From positions 5,456,501 to 5,520,500 of the forward strand of contig CP066886.1 in NCBI GenBank assembly GCA_016745315.1: DNA of 64,000 nucleotides, read 5' to 3'. Source of the stretch: Arthrospira sp. PCC 9108. GTDB lineage: Bacteria; Cyanobacteriota; Cyanobacteriia; Cyanobacteriales; Microcoleaceae. Position numbers and translations under genes: made by a program. Below are positions 16,441-25,542 of this stretch, piece after piece (the stretch's first letter is position 1; each line of letters opens with the position of its first letter). The notes below the pieces were generated by a model, which made no database searches, was not told the DNA's origin, and saw only the letters and a program-made list of their open reading frames with translations.

Positions 16441-17994
16441 TTAGGGTAGATCATTAAAACTGTTAATAAAAGCCATCACCTGGTCAAAATTCGGGGCATA
16501 ACCCACCTCGGCACTACTATGGGGAGAGGGATTGAGTTTGCTGATTTGGGAATTTTCATGAACCATAATCATTTTCTGGCTGCAATTAGTTAATTGGGTG
16601 CGGGTGGGTTTACTAAAAAATAGCGGATTGAATTCTGAGCGAATGGTGCGGGCTATTTTTTTCATCTCATTAATTTTGGCAATCACTTGACCCATAGCGC
16701 TTAATAATTGCGATCGCCGCTCTTTTTTAAGGGTAGAATCTTGAATCTGACGCAGTAAATTAACGATATTTTTCTGGGTTTGGGAAGCATCATCAAAGGG
16801 CAAAATAGCCAGACAGCTAATAGCAAATAATTCTTGTTCTTGGTTAGCAATAAATGTGAGTTTTGTAGTGCGATCGCCTATTTCTATGCTGGGGGGACTT
16901 TCCATAATTGGAAACTCTTGAGCAATTTTGTAGTAAATAGTAGCTAAGGCTATATTCCCATCTTGATCTAAGGGAGAATTAACCATAATCTCAACTCTGG
17001 GTCGAGTTTGATTAAAAAACTTTCGGAGAGTTTCCCGATCCAAATGATAAACCTGACTATGATCACCATTAGCACTCAAATCTACCCATTCACAGGTAAT
17101 CTCATCAGCTTTTAGATTAAACCTAGAAACTTGATAAAGTTTAGCGCCAGTTAATGTCGCTCCTGACAAGTCTGCGCCACTCCAATTCGCTCTAATTAAG
17201 TTAGCTTGGCTCAAGTCAGCGTGAACTAAACTAGCCTTTACTAACACCGCGCTGCTTAAATTAGCACCGGATAAATTAGCACCACTGAGGTTAGCCTCTG
17301 TCAAATTTGCACCACTCAGGTCTGCACCTTGTAGGTCAGTCCAGCGCAGATTTGCACCACTAAAATCAGCATTACTCAAGTTCGCATAGGTCAGATTTGC
17401 TTGTCTTAATTCCGCATTAGTAAAATCAGCTTTAGGTAAATTCGCTTTAAGTAAATCCGCTCCTCGTAGGTCGGTTTTCGTAAATTTAGTTAAAGCTCCA
17501 GAAACACCTCGCAGGTTCGCACCACTTAAATTAGCACCATTAAAGTTAGTCTGCTGAAGTTTGCTTTCTCGCAGATCAGCCCCATTTAAGTTGGCTTGGG
17601 TGAAGTTAGCTTTACTGAGTTTCGCCCTAACTAATTCTGCTCTAATTAATAGGGTGTTAATTAACTGTGCTTCCGTTAAATCTGCTCTCACCAAATTAGC
17701 CACATTAATCGTAGCTTGATTTAAAATAGCTTTGGTCAGATTAGCATTACTTAATCGAGCTACATTTAGATTAGCACGAGTCAAATTAACTCCCCTTAAA
17801 TCCGAGGCGCTTAAATTAGCTACACTCAAGGATGCACCACTTAAATTAGCTCCGGCTAAGTTAATTCGACTTAAATTGATTTCGTTTAAATTTATGTCCT
17901 CAAAATCTCTTTCTCCATCTCGATATCTTTTAACAATTGCATAAACTTTAAGAACGTCACTCTCAGAATTTTGATGATTGTTAGTATCTGTCAT
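16441..17994 (-). CDS. Pentapeptide repeat protein with conserved C-terminal domain (paralogue 1)
   Basis: A 517-residue protein. Residues 1-35 are a leader with Y-R-D-G-E-R-D-F. Residues 36 to about 300 carry some fifty pentapeptide repeats. From about residue 305 a distinct domain begins with S-R-F-N-L-K-A-D-E-I-T-C-E-W and continues with the core S-P-P-S-I-E-I-G-D-R-T and L-A-I-L-P-F-D-D-A. The same arrangement occurs in the next gene upstream (18075-19634), so the two are tandem duplicates 80 bases apart, probably cotranscribed. No enzyme motif is visible in the C-terminal domain. Confidence 0.85.
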   Translation of the reverse strand: MTDTNNHQNSESDVLKVYAIVKRYRDGERDFEDINLNEINLSRINLAGANLSGASLSVANLSASDLRGVNLTRANLNVARLSNANLTKAILNQATINVANLVRADLTEAQLINTLLIRAELVRAKLSKANFTQANLNGADLRESKLQQTNFNGANLSGANLRGVSGALTKFTKTDLRGADLLKANLPKADFTNAELRQANLTYANLSNADFSGANLRWTDLQGADLSGANLTEANLSGANLSGANLSSAVLVKASLVHADLSQANLIRANWSGADLSGATLTGAKLYQVSRFNLKADEITCEWVDLSANGDHSQVYHLDRETLRKFFNQTRPRVEIMVNSPLDQDGNIALATIYYKIAQEFPIMESPPSIEIGDRTTKLTFIANQEQELFAISCLAILPFDDASQTQKNIVNLLRQIQDSTLKKERRSQLLSAMGQVIAKINEMKKIARTIRSEFNPLFFSKPTRTQLTNCSQKMIMVHENSQISKLNPSPHSSAEVGYAPNFDQVMAFINSFNDLP

Positions 17995-18074
17995 TCTGTG
18001 GAAAATTCACTTTTAATTTTAAAATGATTAAGAGAGCCATTGACGAGGGAGATAGAGTATTTTTGATGACTAAA

Positions 18075-19634
18075 TTATGGGGCATCAAAACTGGCTACAA
18101 AACTGGTGAAAATATCTGGGGTTGCCATCGCCATTTGCCGATATTTTTCGGGGCTAATTTTGGATAAATCCATTAACCCAGGCATCTGACTAAATTTTCT
18201 GCCAAATTCGGGATGGCTATGAATTGCCAAATATTCGCCCACTAAGTTGCTTAAAATGGTTTGAGTTGGGTAGTTAAAAAAGTTCTGAAATTTGCCAATT
18301 TCTTCGCTTAATTTATCGGACAATAACTGGTCTTCTAAACGGTCAATTTTTTTAATCATATCGATGCCAAACTGAATGACTTGATTAGATAATCTGACTC
18401 CCATTTGAGAACTATTTTCTAAGGTGAGCATCCGCAATGATTCCAGAATACACTCTCTAGTTTTAGCGACATCTGCAAAGGGGAGAATCACTACATAAGC
18501 TGTCAAAAATAGCTGTTCCTCATCATCTATTCTAAAGGATAAGACGGTTCGGCGCGAACCTATATCAATGCTAGGGGGAGATTTGATAAAAGGATAGTGT
18601 TGGATAATTTGCCGATATATGGAAGCTAAAATGCAGTTGGTATCTGGGTCTAGGGAAGCATTAATACGGATTTGAACGGTGGGAGATTCAACGTTAAAAA
18701 ATTGATGAGCTTCTGGGGAACTAAAACGACGTATTTGGCTACCATCACCGTTAGGACTCAGATCAATCCAATCGCAGGTGATCTCATCTGCGATTAAACT
18801 AAATCTGGAAACTCCATAAAGTTTAGTTCCTGTCAATGCGGAACCGCGCAGGTCAGCATCTGTCCAGTCACACTCAATCAAATTAGCTTGGGTTAAATCA
18901 GCATGAATGGCTGTACAATTGAGTAAACTTGCGCCACTAAGATTAGCACCCCGTAAACTTGCGCCACTTAATTGGGTGGCTTCTAAGTTCGCCCCACTCA
19001 GGTTAGCACCGCTTAAATTCGCCCAGCGGAGATTTGCGCCACTCAGGTTAGCACCACGAAGATCTGCGCCACTTAGTTCGGCTTGTCGGAGTTCGGCGTT
19101 ACGGAGATTAACTCCTCTAAGATCGGCTCGTGTAAGATCGCTACGGGTCAGGTTGGATCTTTCTAAGTTACTGAGAATTAAACAGGCTTCTGAGAGGTTA
19201 GCCCCTGATAAGTTGGCTTGTTGGAGTTCGGTGTGTCTGAGGGTGGCTTCTCTTAAATCGGCTTCGGTTAAATTCGCCCCATTGACTACGGCTTCGCTGA
19301 GTTCGGCTCGCATTAGTTCGGCCCGAATTAAGGACGCATCGATGAGGTTGGCTTGACTGAGATCGGCTCTGATCAGGTTGGCGACGTTGAGAACTGCTTC
19401 ATTGAGGTTGGCTCCCTGGAGAATAGCGCCGCTAAGTTTGGAAACGTTGAGTTTGGCTCGAGTTAGGTTAACGCCTGTGAGGTTGGCTCCGCTAAAGTTG
19501 GTAACGCTCAAAATTGCTTCTGTAAAATTAGCCTGACTCAGATTGACCCGGCTCAGATTGGCTTCACATAGCAGAATGGCACTAAAATCACGGTTCCCGG
19601 ATTGGTATTCTAGCAGCAGTTCTTCGGCATCCAT
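18075..19634 (-). CDS. Pentapeptide repeat protein with conserved C-terminal domain (paralogue 2)
   Basis: A 519-residue paralogue of the downstream neighbour: leader with Y-Q-S-G-N-R-D-F, about fifty pentapeptide repeats, then the shared C-terminal domain (S-R-F-S-L-I-A-D-E-I-T-C-D-W, S-P-P-S-I-D-I-G-S-R, Y-V-V-I-L-P-F-A-D-V). The frame is open from a TTG at 19664, but the ATG at 19634 gives the conserved leader at the N-terminus. The conserved tail, longer than the repeat helix would need, is probably the functional part. Cytoplasmic. Function unknown. Confidence 0.85.
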   Translation of the reverse strand: MDAEELLLEYQSGNRDFSAILLCEANLSRVNLSQANFTEAILSVTNFSGANLTGVNLTRAKLNVSKLSGAILQGANLNEAVLNVANLIRADLSQANLIDASLIRAELMRAELSEAVVNGANLTEADLREATLRHTELQQANLSGANLSEACLILSNLERSNLTRSDLTRADLRGVNLRNAELRQAELSGADLRGANLSGANLRWANLSGANLSGANLEATQLSGASLRGANLSGASLLNCTAIHADLTQANLIECDWTDADLRGSALTGTKLYGVSRFSLIADEITCDWIDLSPNGDGSQIRRFSSPEAHQFFNVESPTVQIRINASLDPDTNCILASIYRQIIQHYPFIKSPPSIDIGSRRTVLSFRIDDEEQLFLTAYVVILPFADVAKTRECILESLRMLTLENSSQMGVRLSNQVIQFGIDMIKKIDRLEDQLLSDKLSEEIGKFQNFFNYPTQTILSNLVGEYLAIHSHPEFGRKFSQMPGLMDLSKISPEKYRQMAMATPDIFTSFVASFDAP

Positions 19635-19871
19635 GCCTTTTTGGCTCCCGTTTAATATCGGCAAATTAAACTGTTATTCTATCAAAATTTGGGGGGGATC
19701 TGTCAATTCGTTGAGTTGATGTCACAAATCTCTATGGGGTTTTGGGTTGACAATTTTCCCAAAGTTTGCTTGATTGGGAATTAATTAAAGTTATTTGGTT
19801 GTGCATTTGGGCTGCCAGTTTCACAGGTAAACTCAGGGCAGCGATCGCCGATTAAAGATGAATGGGAAGTG

Positions 19872-20759
19872 ATGAACATTGGTATTGTCGGATTGGGTTT
19901 AATTGGCGGTTCCCTAGGCTTAGATTTGCGTTCTTTGTGGGAGGGGGAGGGATTAACTGAACCTCTGGAAGAATCAGTGCTACAGGGGGGGCGGGTGTTG
20001 GGGGTTTCTCGCCGCCAGTCTACCTGCAGCCGGGCGATCGCTATGGGTGCGGTTGATGAAGCCTCTTGTAGTTTGTCGTTAATGGCTAGGGCAGATATTG
20101 TGTTTATTTGTACCCCCATTGGGGCGATCGCTTCTACTGTTCAAGAACTATTAGAACACCTGAACCCTAACACGATTTTAACAGATGTGGGCTCGGTTAA
20201 AACTCCTATTGTTGATATTATATCTCCCCTCTGGCGGAACTTTGTGGGAGGACATCCCATGGCGGGAACAGCTTATAGTGGTATTGATGCGGCGCAGTTC
20301 AAGTTATTTGTAGGGCGACCCTATGTGATTACTCCCACGGAAACCACCCCCCCAGAGGCGACGGAGGTAGTGGTGGCGATCGCTAATTTACTGGGGGCGA
20401 GGGTTTATCAATGTTCCCCGATGGACCATGATCGGGCGGTAGCTTGGATCTCTCATCTCCCGGTGATGGTTAGTGCTAGTCTCATTGCTGCGACGGCTAC
20501 TGAGGAAAATCAGGAGATCCTGGCTCTGGCTTATCAACTAGCAAGTTCTGGGTTTCGAGACACCAGCCGGGTGGGTGGTGGGAACCCTGAGTTAGGGGTG
20601 ATGATGGCTAAGTATAATCGGGAAGCTGTGTTAAAGTCTTTGTCTAATTATCGCGAAAGTTTAGATAAAATTACACTCGCCATCCAACAGGAAGACTGGG
20701 AGACTTTACAAGAGTATTTAACTGAAACTCAACAGGGGCGATCGAGGTTTAATTGTTAA
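19872..20759 (+). CDS. tyrA: Prephenate/arogenate dehydrogenase
   Basis: This enzyme oxidatively decarboxylates prephenate or arogenate in tyrosine synthesis. Cyanobacterial enzymes usually prefer arogenate and NADP. The N-terminal Rossmann motif G-I-V-G-L-G-L-I-G-G-S-L-G (residues 4-16) binds the dinucleotide. The family segments D-V-G-S-V-K near residue 112, F-V-G-G-H-P-M-A-G-T near 127 (catalytic His) and the C-terminal helical dimer domain are intact. Length is normal. A GTG three bases before the ATG is an alternative start. It is divergent from the pentapeptide genes. Confidence 0.92.
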   Translation: MNIGIVGLGLIGGSLGLDLRSLWEGEGLTEPLEESVLQGGRVLGVSRRQSTCSRAIAMGAVDEASCSLSLMARADIVFICTPIGAIASTVQELLEHLNPNTILTDVGSVKTPIVDIISPLWRNFVGGHPMAGTAYSGIDAAQFKLFVGRPYVITPTETTPPEATEVVVAIANLLGARVYQCSPMDHDRAVAWISHLPVMVSASLIAATATEENQEILALAYQLASSGFRDTSRVGGGNPELGVMMAKYNREAVLKSLSNYRESLDKITLAIQQEDWETLQEYLTETQQGRSRFNC

Positions 20760-20802
20760 GATTCGGGATAATGCCCTAGTTTGATGGTTGGTAGCCAAAC
20801 GA

Positions 20803-21243
20803 TTATGGTACAATGTCTAAAGCGCGTTTTCCGCCCCACTTCTGGATGATTTGATCATCAAAATCATCGGCTGTTTCTAAGACGGATAAAACTGAGGACT
20901 CTAATTCTCCTGGGTCACAGGTTGAACCGACTATGGTATGGCTAAGGTAAATATGATCATGGTCATCGATCGCAAAACCACCAAAGCGCATTTGAGAATT
21001 TTTCAATAATAAAAATTGCATCAATTCCGGGGTAATTTCTGCCCCTTGAACTACGAGCGATCGCGTTTCAATGACAGCATCTTCGTGCCAGGGGTAAATT
21101 CGCACTTCTACCCAGGCGGAACCCAGAAATAAACCAAAGCCAGGATCGTCTAATTTTTCCCAAGGATACTGAGTGAACATCTCCTCCATCCAGATAGCCA
21201 CCTGTTCATAACATTCTCGTTGAACTTGGGTCTGAAATTCCAT
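20803..21243 (-). CDS. YbjN-like / T3SS-chaperone-fold protein
   Basis: A protein of about 146 residues with the fold pattern of the YbjN/CesT chaperone-like superfamily, recognised by the run L-M-Q-F-L-L-L-K-N-S-Q-M-R-F-G-G-F and a following D-D-H-D-H-I-Y-L strand. The ATG at 21243 has an AGGA site about eight bases upstream. An in-frame GTG at 21270 would overlap the CYTH gene. It lies 11 bases downstream of that gene, so the two are translationally linked. The family is thought to bind peptides, but its cyanobacterial role is unknown. Confidence 0.7.
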   Translation of the reverse strand: MEFQTQVQRECYEQVAIWMEEMFTQYPWEKLDDPGFGLFLGSAWVEVRIYPWHEDAVIETRSLVVQGAEITPELMQFLLLKNSQMRFGGFAIDDHDHIYLSHTIVGSTCDPGELESSVLSVLETADDFDDQIIQKWGGKRALDIVP

Positions 21244-21254
21244 GATTGTTGTCC

Positions 21255-21728
21255 TCACTTGATAGGCCACTGAGTATAGGGAAACTTGGTTAAATTAGCG
21301 TTATAATAGCGGTAATCGTGACTAACTTCTTCCCCGATCCATTCTGGTAACTCGAAAGCCTGATCGGGGCTGTTTAATTCCACTTCCGCTAAAATTAACC
21401 CCTGATTATCCCCGAAAAATTCGTCAACTTCCCAGATCAGATCACCGATGGGAATTTTATAGCGTTTCTTTTCAATGAGAGGGCCAACGCATAAACTAGC
21501 TAACATCTGTTCGGCATCCTCAATGGGAATCAGATATTCAAACTCGGCGCGCTGATAGCCCACAGAAGCGCCCTTAATGGTCAAATAGCCCTGATTGTCG
21601 GCGATGCGGACTCGGACGGTTTTTTCTGGGGTGGTGGTAATATAGCCCTGACGGTAAATAATTCCCACAGAAAGCGATCGCCACTGGTCGCCGCGCACTA
21701 AAAATTTACGTTCGATCTCAACTGCCAT
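21255..21728 (-). CDS. CYTH-domain (triphosphate tunnel) protein
   Basis: A 157-residue CYTH protein. It starts with the signature M-A-V-E-I-E-R-K-F-L-V (ExExK), whose acidic residues bind divalent metal inside the triphosphate tunnel. Further family residues are V-R-V-R-I near 40, L-T-I-K-G near 50 and L-A-E-V-E-L near 115. Bacterial relatives hydrolyse inorganic triphosphate or thiamine triphosphate, and a few are class IV adenylate cyclases. Short cyanobacterial CYTH proteins have been reported as inorganic triphosphatases, which is the likeliest activity. It forms an operon with the YbjN-like gene. Confidence 0.88.
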   Translation of the reverse strand: MAVEIERKFLVRGDQWRSLSVGIIYRQGYITTTPEKTVRVRIADNQGYLTIKGASVGYQRAEFEYLIPIEDAEQMLASLCVGPLIEKKRYKIPIGDLIWEVDEFFGDNQGLILAEVELNSPDQAFELPEWIGEEVSHDYRYYNANLTKFPYTQWPIK

Positions 21729-21928
21729 ATTTTAGTCAATTTGCCCAATTTACCAAGCTGTGCGCCTATTGTATCCCTGATCCGGGTGAAAGGGTGAACA
21801 GTTAAGCCCTCCCCTGACTAAATCGGTGGTATAAAAAAAAATTCTGCATTCTCAGATACCTAAACTTGTAAATTTTTGTTAAGTATGGTAAAGTTGCTTT
21901 AACAGAAATTGAAGTAGAGGTACACATA

Positions 21929-22888
21929 ATGCCATTCACCATTGACTCGGCTCGTAGCATTTTTCCAGAAACCCTAGCGGCTGACGTAGTTCCGGCGACG
22001 ATCGCTCGGTTCAAGCAGCTTAGTGCCGAAGATCAACTGGCTCTCATTTGGTTTGCGTATCTGGAAATGGGTAAAACCATCACCATTGCTGCTCCTGGGG
22101 CTGCGAATATGCAGTTTGCTGAAAACACCCTACAGGAAATTCGGCAGATGACCCCCCTACAGCAAACCCAGGCTATGTGTGACCTGGCGAACCGGACAGA
22201 TACTCCCATTTGTCGTACCTATGCTAGTTGGTCTCCTAATATCAAGCTGGGTTTCTGGTATGAACTAGGGCGTTTCATGGATCAAGGACTTGTTGCGCCC
22301 ATTCCCGAAGGCTACAAACTCTCAGCTAACGCCAACGCTATCCTAGTGACTATTCAAGGTATTGATCCAGGTCAACAAATCACGGTGCTGCGTAATTGTG
22401 TTGTTGATATGGGGTTCGATACCAGCAAATTAGGCAGCTATCAACGGGTAGCAGAACCTGTTGTACCTCCTCAAGAGATGTCCCAACGGACTAAAGTTCA
22501 AATCGAAGGTGTGACCAATTCCACAGTCCTGCAATACATGGACAACTTGAATGCTAACGATTTTGATAACTTAATTAGTCTGTTTGCAGAAGATGGAGCT
22601 TTACAACCTCCTTTCCAAAAACCAATTGTTGGTAAAGAGAATGTGCTGCGGTTCTTCCGGGAAGAATGCCAGAACCTGAAGTTAATCCCAGAACGAGGTG
22701 TTTCTGAACCGACGGAAGATGGCTATACTCAGATTAAGGTTACTGGTAAAGTGCAAACTCCCTGGTTTGGTGGTAATGTGGGGATGAATATTGCTTGGCG
22801 CTTCTTGCTGAACCCAGAAAATAAGGTTTTCTTTGTGGCGATCGATTTGTTAGCATCTCCCAAAGAGTTGTTGAACTTGGTGCGCTAG
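21929..22888 (+). CDS. ocp: Orange carotenoid protein
   Basis: The blue-light photoreceptor that quenches excess energy in phycobilisomes and binds one keto-carotenoid. The helical N-terminal domain is at residues 1-165, the linker at about 166-190 and the NTF2-like C-terminal domain at 191-319. Residues known to matter are in place: Tyr203 and Trp290 hydrogen-bond the carotenoid keto group, the Arg155-Glu246 salt bridge holds the closed orange form, and Trp41, Tyr44 and Trp110 lie in the N-terminal pocket. The sequence matches the Arthrospira protein as I recall it. A good AGAGG site lies eight bases before the ATG. A terminator follows and frp lies downstream. Confidence 0.97.
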   Translation: MPFTIDSARSIFPETLAADVVPATIARFKQLSAEDQLALIWFAYLEMGKTITIAAPGAANMQFAENTLQEIRQMTPLQQTQAMCDLANRTDTPICRTYASWSPNIKLGFWYELGRFMDQGLVAPIPEGYKLSANANAILVTIQGIDPGQQITVLRNCVVDMGFDTSKLGSYQRVAEPVVPPQEMSQRTKVQIEGVTNSTVLQYMDNLNANDFDNLISLFAEDGALQPPFQKPIVGKENVLRFFREECQNLKLIPERGVSEPTEDGYTQIKVTGKVQTPWFGGNVGMNIAWRFLLNPENKVFFVAIDLLASPKELLNLVR

Positions 22889-22917
22889 AATAGAGTTCAC
22901 CTAGAAATTATATAGGC

Positions 22918-22950
22918 GAGCGTTTTCTAAGCAAAAGCGCTCCCTTTTCT
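22918..22950 (+). terminator. Terminator after ocp
   Basis: GAGCGTTTT (22918-22926) pairs with AAAAGCGCTC (22933-22942) with a single bulge, followed by CCCTTTTCT. It lies 30 bases after the ocp stop and separates ocp from frp transcription. Confidence 0.7.
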
Positions 22951-23279
22951 GCTGGGGATAAAGTCGATTCCCCATCGATTGAATGTGGCGATCATTGTAG
23001 TGCTACGGGCAGTAAAAAGTTACTTGAGGGTAAGTTAAGTAGGTAGGTAGGTAAAGACAGTGTTTAATATAGCATTATGAAATGATTTGTGAACAACCAG
23101 CGGTTCAGATAAAATTACAACCACAGGATAGAAAGTTCATAATGATTTATCGGATATTTATGATGGCTATATTATGATGATTAATAGCACCTATTTATTG
23201 CCTAGATATATTCTACGGTACTCGCGCACTAATATCGAGCAAATATCGGCTGTGGTAATGCTCAATTAGGTAATGATAA
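22951..23279 (+). other. ocp-frp spacer with presumed frp promoter
   Basis: With the terminator, about 390 bases separate ocp from frp. The region is AT-rich and holds a short (GTAG)n run (about 23038-23052). A TTGTGA and GATAAA pair at 23087 and 23108 has only 15 bases between the boxes, so no promoter is called with confidence. The separation suggests frp has its own promoter. No gene or tRNA is visible. Confidence 0.45.
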
Positions 23280-23600
23280 GTGAGTGAAATTAATTGGTCT
23301 GAACAGGATAAAAACGCGGCTGTAGATGCCTTACATAACGCTTATGAGCGGGAGGTTAAGATTCTGATTGATGAGGTTAAACAAAAAGCGTTTAATCTCA
23401 CAGAAATTGACGAGGTGTGGAAATTGCATGATTTTTTGAGTGCCAGAAGACACGAGATTGATGGTAAGTATGACTATAGAGATGCTGCCAGTGTGTTTGT
23501 GTTAGCCACATTAGTTAAACAGGGATGGTTAAGCCTGGAAGAATTACAGGTTTTGGGTCAAGATAAATTAGCGAAAATCTCGGCTTTGACTAGGCTCTAA
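23280..23600 (+). CDS. frp: Fluorescence recovery protein
   Basis: FRP binds the C-terminal domain of activated red OCP, speeds its return to the orange form and frees it from the phycobilisome. The 106-residue protein carries the signature W-K-L-H-D-F-L-S-A-R-R-H-E-I-D-G-K-Y-D, which matches the conserved core of the Synechocystis protein (active-site Trp, Asp, Arg and His/Asp region). The start is a GTG at 23280 with TAGG upstream. It is the partner gene of ocp, separated by an intergenic region with a terminator, so both can be regulated independently. Confidence 0.95.
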   Translation: MSEINWSEQDKNAAVDALHNAYEREVKILIDEVKQKAFNLTEIDEVWKLHDFLSARRHEIDGKYDYRDAASVFVLATLVKQGWLSLEELQVLGQDKLAKISALTRL

Positions 23601-23620
23601 TTCTCGCACCTATTGAATAA

Positions 23621-23675
23621 GGGCGGGTTGAGTAGTTGGACTGTTGAGAATCAAAACTGATTACTGAACCCGCCC
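23621..23675. terminator. Long inverted repeat between convergent frp and sugar kinase genes
   Basis: GGGCGGGTT (23621-23629) and AACCCGCCC (23667-23675) flank 37 bases. The match extends to about 13 of 15 positions inward (GAGTAG against TTACTG). It lies in the short gap between two convergent genes, fitting a bidirectional terminator. The same core occurs at 26944-26997 and 8278-8314. Confidence 0.6.
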
Positions 23676-23688
23676 CCAATTTGAGTGG

Positions 23689-24663
23689 CTATGGCTGCTG
23701 TTTGAGAAAATCGTCAACTTCGGCGGCGGTGGGTTGGGCTGCGATCGCCCCTAATTCAGTAGTAACCAAGGCTCCCACTGCACTAGCATAGGTAACGATC
23801 GCCCTAGGGGTTTCTGGGTTCTGGAGGCTAGGGATACCCAACTGCAAAACTTGGTGAATAAAGCCAGCCACAAAGCCATCACCTGCGCCAGTGGTATCTT
23901 TCACTGGGACAGAAAATCCGGGAAAATAACCCTCATGATCTCCGATACAGTAAGCACAACCGCGATCGCCTTTAGTAACTAACACCCCTTCCACGGAGTT
24001 TAGGCGATAGTTAATGGTACCAGGATCAGTGGTATCAAATAGCCAGATACTTTCAGACTCTGATAATTTGACAAAATCAACCTGTTTGAGCAAATCCATA
24101 ATTAGGGGTTTGGCTGCTTCCGGGTCTGGCCAAAAATTCGGTCGCCAGTTAATATCTACTAAAATCTTGAGATTATAGCGATCGGCTAACTTCAAAGCAT
24201 GAGTGATAGCGTGGCGGGTTTCCTGATAGGCGAGTTCCAATGTACCCAACACCAAAAAGTCAGCATTTACAAACAAAGACTCTGGTATGGCTTGGGCTTG
24301 CAAATAGGCATCAGCGAAATCAATAGTATTGAGATTGCCAAATCCGGCAAACTCTCGCTCACCAGTGCTTGAACGCAACACATAAACCCGTCGTGTGGGT
24401 GCTGATGGATGTCTTTGAATGCCGGTGGTATCAACGCCAACCAATTGAAGAAACCCCAGGAGGCGATCGCCGCCTTCATCGGAACCGACCGCGCCAATAA
24501 AGCCGGCAGAGGTTCCCAATTTCACCAAAGCACAAGCGACATTAGCGGGAGCCCCTCCCGGGTGAGCGGTCCAAGATTTAACTTCTCCCCAGGACTGGTT
24601 AGGCTCGTCTGCCAAGCAATCAAATAAAATTTCACCGAGGCAAATAACGCGAGAATGATTCAT
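23689..24663 (-). CDS. PfkB-family carbohydrate kinase (fructokinase-like)
   Basis: A cytoplasmic ribokinase/PfkB-family kinase of about 324 residues. The N-terminal signature is P-G-G-A-P-A-N-V-A-C-A-L-V-K-L-G near residue 33. The C-terminal active site is D-T-T-G-A-G-D-G-F-V-A-G-F near residue 255, with the catalytic Asp in G-A-G-D. Overall pattern resembles bacterial fructokinases that phosphorylate fructose to fructose 6-phosphate, relevant for sucrose breakdown. Substrate is not certain. An in-frame TTG at 24675 precedes the ATG at 24663. It is convergent with frp. Confidence 0.88.
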   Translation of the reverse strand: MNHSRVICLGEILFDCLADEPNQSWGEVKSWTAHPGGAPANVACALVKLGTSAGFIGAVGSDEGGDRLLGFLQLVGVDTTGIQRHPSAPTRRVYVLRSSTGEREFAGFGNLNTIDFADAYLQAQAIPESLFVNADFLVLGTLELAYQETRHAITHALKLADRYNLKILVDINWRPNFWPDPEAAKPLIMDLLKQVDFVKLSESESIWLFDTTDPGTINYRLNSVEGVLVTKGDRGCAYCIGDHEGYFPGFSVPVKDTTGAGDGFVAGFIHQVLQLGIPSLQNPETPRAIVTYASAVGALVTTELGAIAAQPTAAEVDDFLKQQP

Positions 24664-24792
24664 CTTGACTGTCAAAAATAGAGTTCACAGAATCTGCGCT
24701 GGGGCAGAAGCATCTGAGGTTAGAAGACGCAAATGGATTGTACAGTTTAAAATGGTGATAGCTAAGTAAATATGCAGAGATAGGATACCCTT

Positions 24793-25110
24793 ATGTCCGA
24801 CAGTAAATTCAAATCCCCTGTCTCCCTCTCGGAAAGAGAATTACAGGTTGTGGAACTGGTGGCGATCGGTTTGACTAACCAGGAAATCGCGGAAAAGCTG
24901 GAAATCAGCAAACGTACAGTAGATAACCACATAAGTAACATCCTGACTAAAACCTCGACAGGTAATCGGGTGGAGTTGGTCCGCTGGTCTTTGCAATGGG
25001 GTAAAGTTTGCATTGATAATATCAATTGCTGCACCCTACCAGAACCAGAATCATCAGTAGAATTAACTGATAGTGTTGATGAAACTGTATCCTCTCCTGT
25101 AGTTGAGTAA
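24793..25110 (+). CDS. Small LuxR-type regulator, PedR-like
   Basis: A 105-residue protein consisting of a LuxR helix-turn-helix (residues 10-75: L-S-E-R-E-L-Q-V-V-E-L-V ... S-K-R-T-V-D-N-H-I-S-N-I-L) and an acidic tail, without a receiver domain. This one-domain form matches PedR of Synechocystis, which senses photosynthetic electron transport and represses or activates light-stress genes. A Cys pair (N-C-C-T) lies near residue 79, of interest because PedR is thought to be redox-controlled. Whether these are the relevant cysteines is unknown. An AGGATA site precedes the ATG. Confidence 0.8.
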   Translation: MSDSKFKSPVSLSERELQVVELVAIGLTNQEIAEKLEISKRTVDNHISNILTKTSTGNRVELVRWSLQWGKVCIDNINCCTLPEPESSVELTDSVDETVSSPVVE

Positions 25111-25129
25111 ATATAGATCACTGATCATC

Positions 25130-25441
25130 ATGGCAAGTATGGACTCAAGAATCCGTTATCAGTTTTGCTGTCCTCGATTACCTTTAGCGGTTTATCGAGA
25201 AGTGGCTGCTCACCTGCGACAGGTGGAGGGTGTACAGACGGGTTTAGTGCCTATGTCTAAAGATGTCGAGGGTTGGGAATCGTCAAAATTTGACCCTAGG
25301 TCGAGTCAAGTCGCGGCCCTATCGATTGAATATTCCGAATCGCCTGACGGGGACATTCCCTCGCAAGTTGAACGGATTTTAGCTTATTATGGCGATCGCT
25401 ATGGTTCTTGGCAATCTTTAGATACGATAAACACCAATTGA
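25130..25441 (+). CDS. Conserved hypothetical protein
   Basis: A protein of about 103 residues starting M-A-S-M-D-S-R-I-R-Y-Q-F. It has an alternating helix-strand pattern (L-A-V-Y-R-E-V-A-A-H-L-R ... V-A-A-L-S-I-E-Y), ending in an Y-Y-G-D-R-Y-G-S-W segment. I do not recognise a domain. It follows the PedR-like gene by 19 bases and is probably cotranscribed with it. An in-frame TTG at 25103 would overlap that gene, so the ATG at 25130 is chosen. Confidence 0.65.
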   Translation: MASMDSRIRYQFCCPRLPLAVYREVAAHLRQVEGVQTGLVPMSKDVEGWESSKFDPRSSQVAALSIEYSESPDGDIPSQVERILAYYGDRYGSWQSLDTINTN

Positions 25442-25542
25442 TCAGCAGGAAATTGGTCAGTACAGAAGGCTCACGGCTTCCCTGAGTGTGGGGATCATGC
25501 TCCTGGCGGTGAGTCCTATTTTTGCACGGATTATATATAGAG

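Noticed and set aside
23038..23052. (GTAG)n microsatellite in the ocp-frp spacer
   Set aside because: Only about three or four units, not enough to claim a regulatory role.
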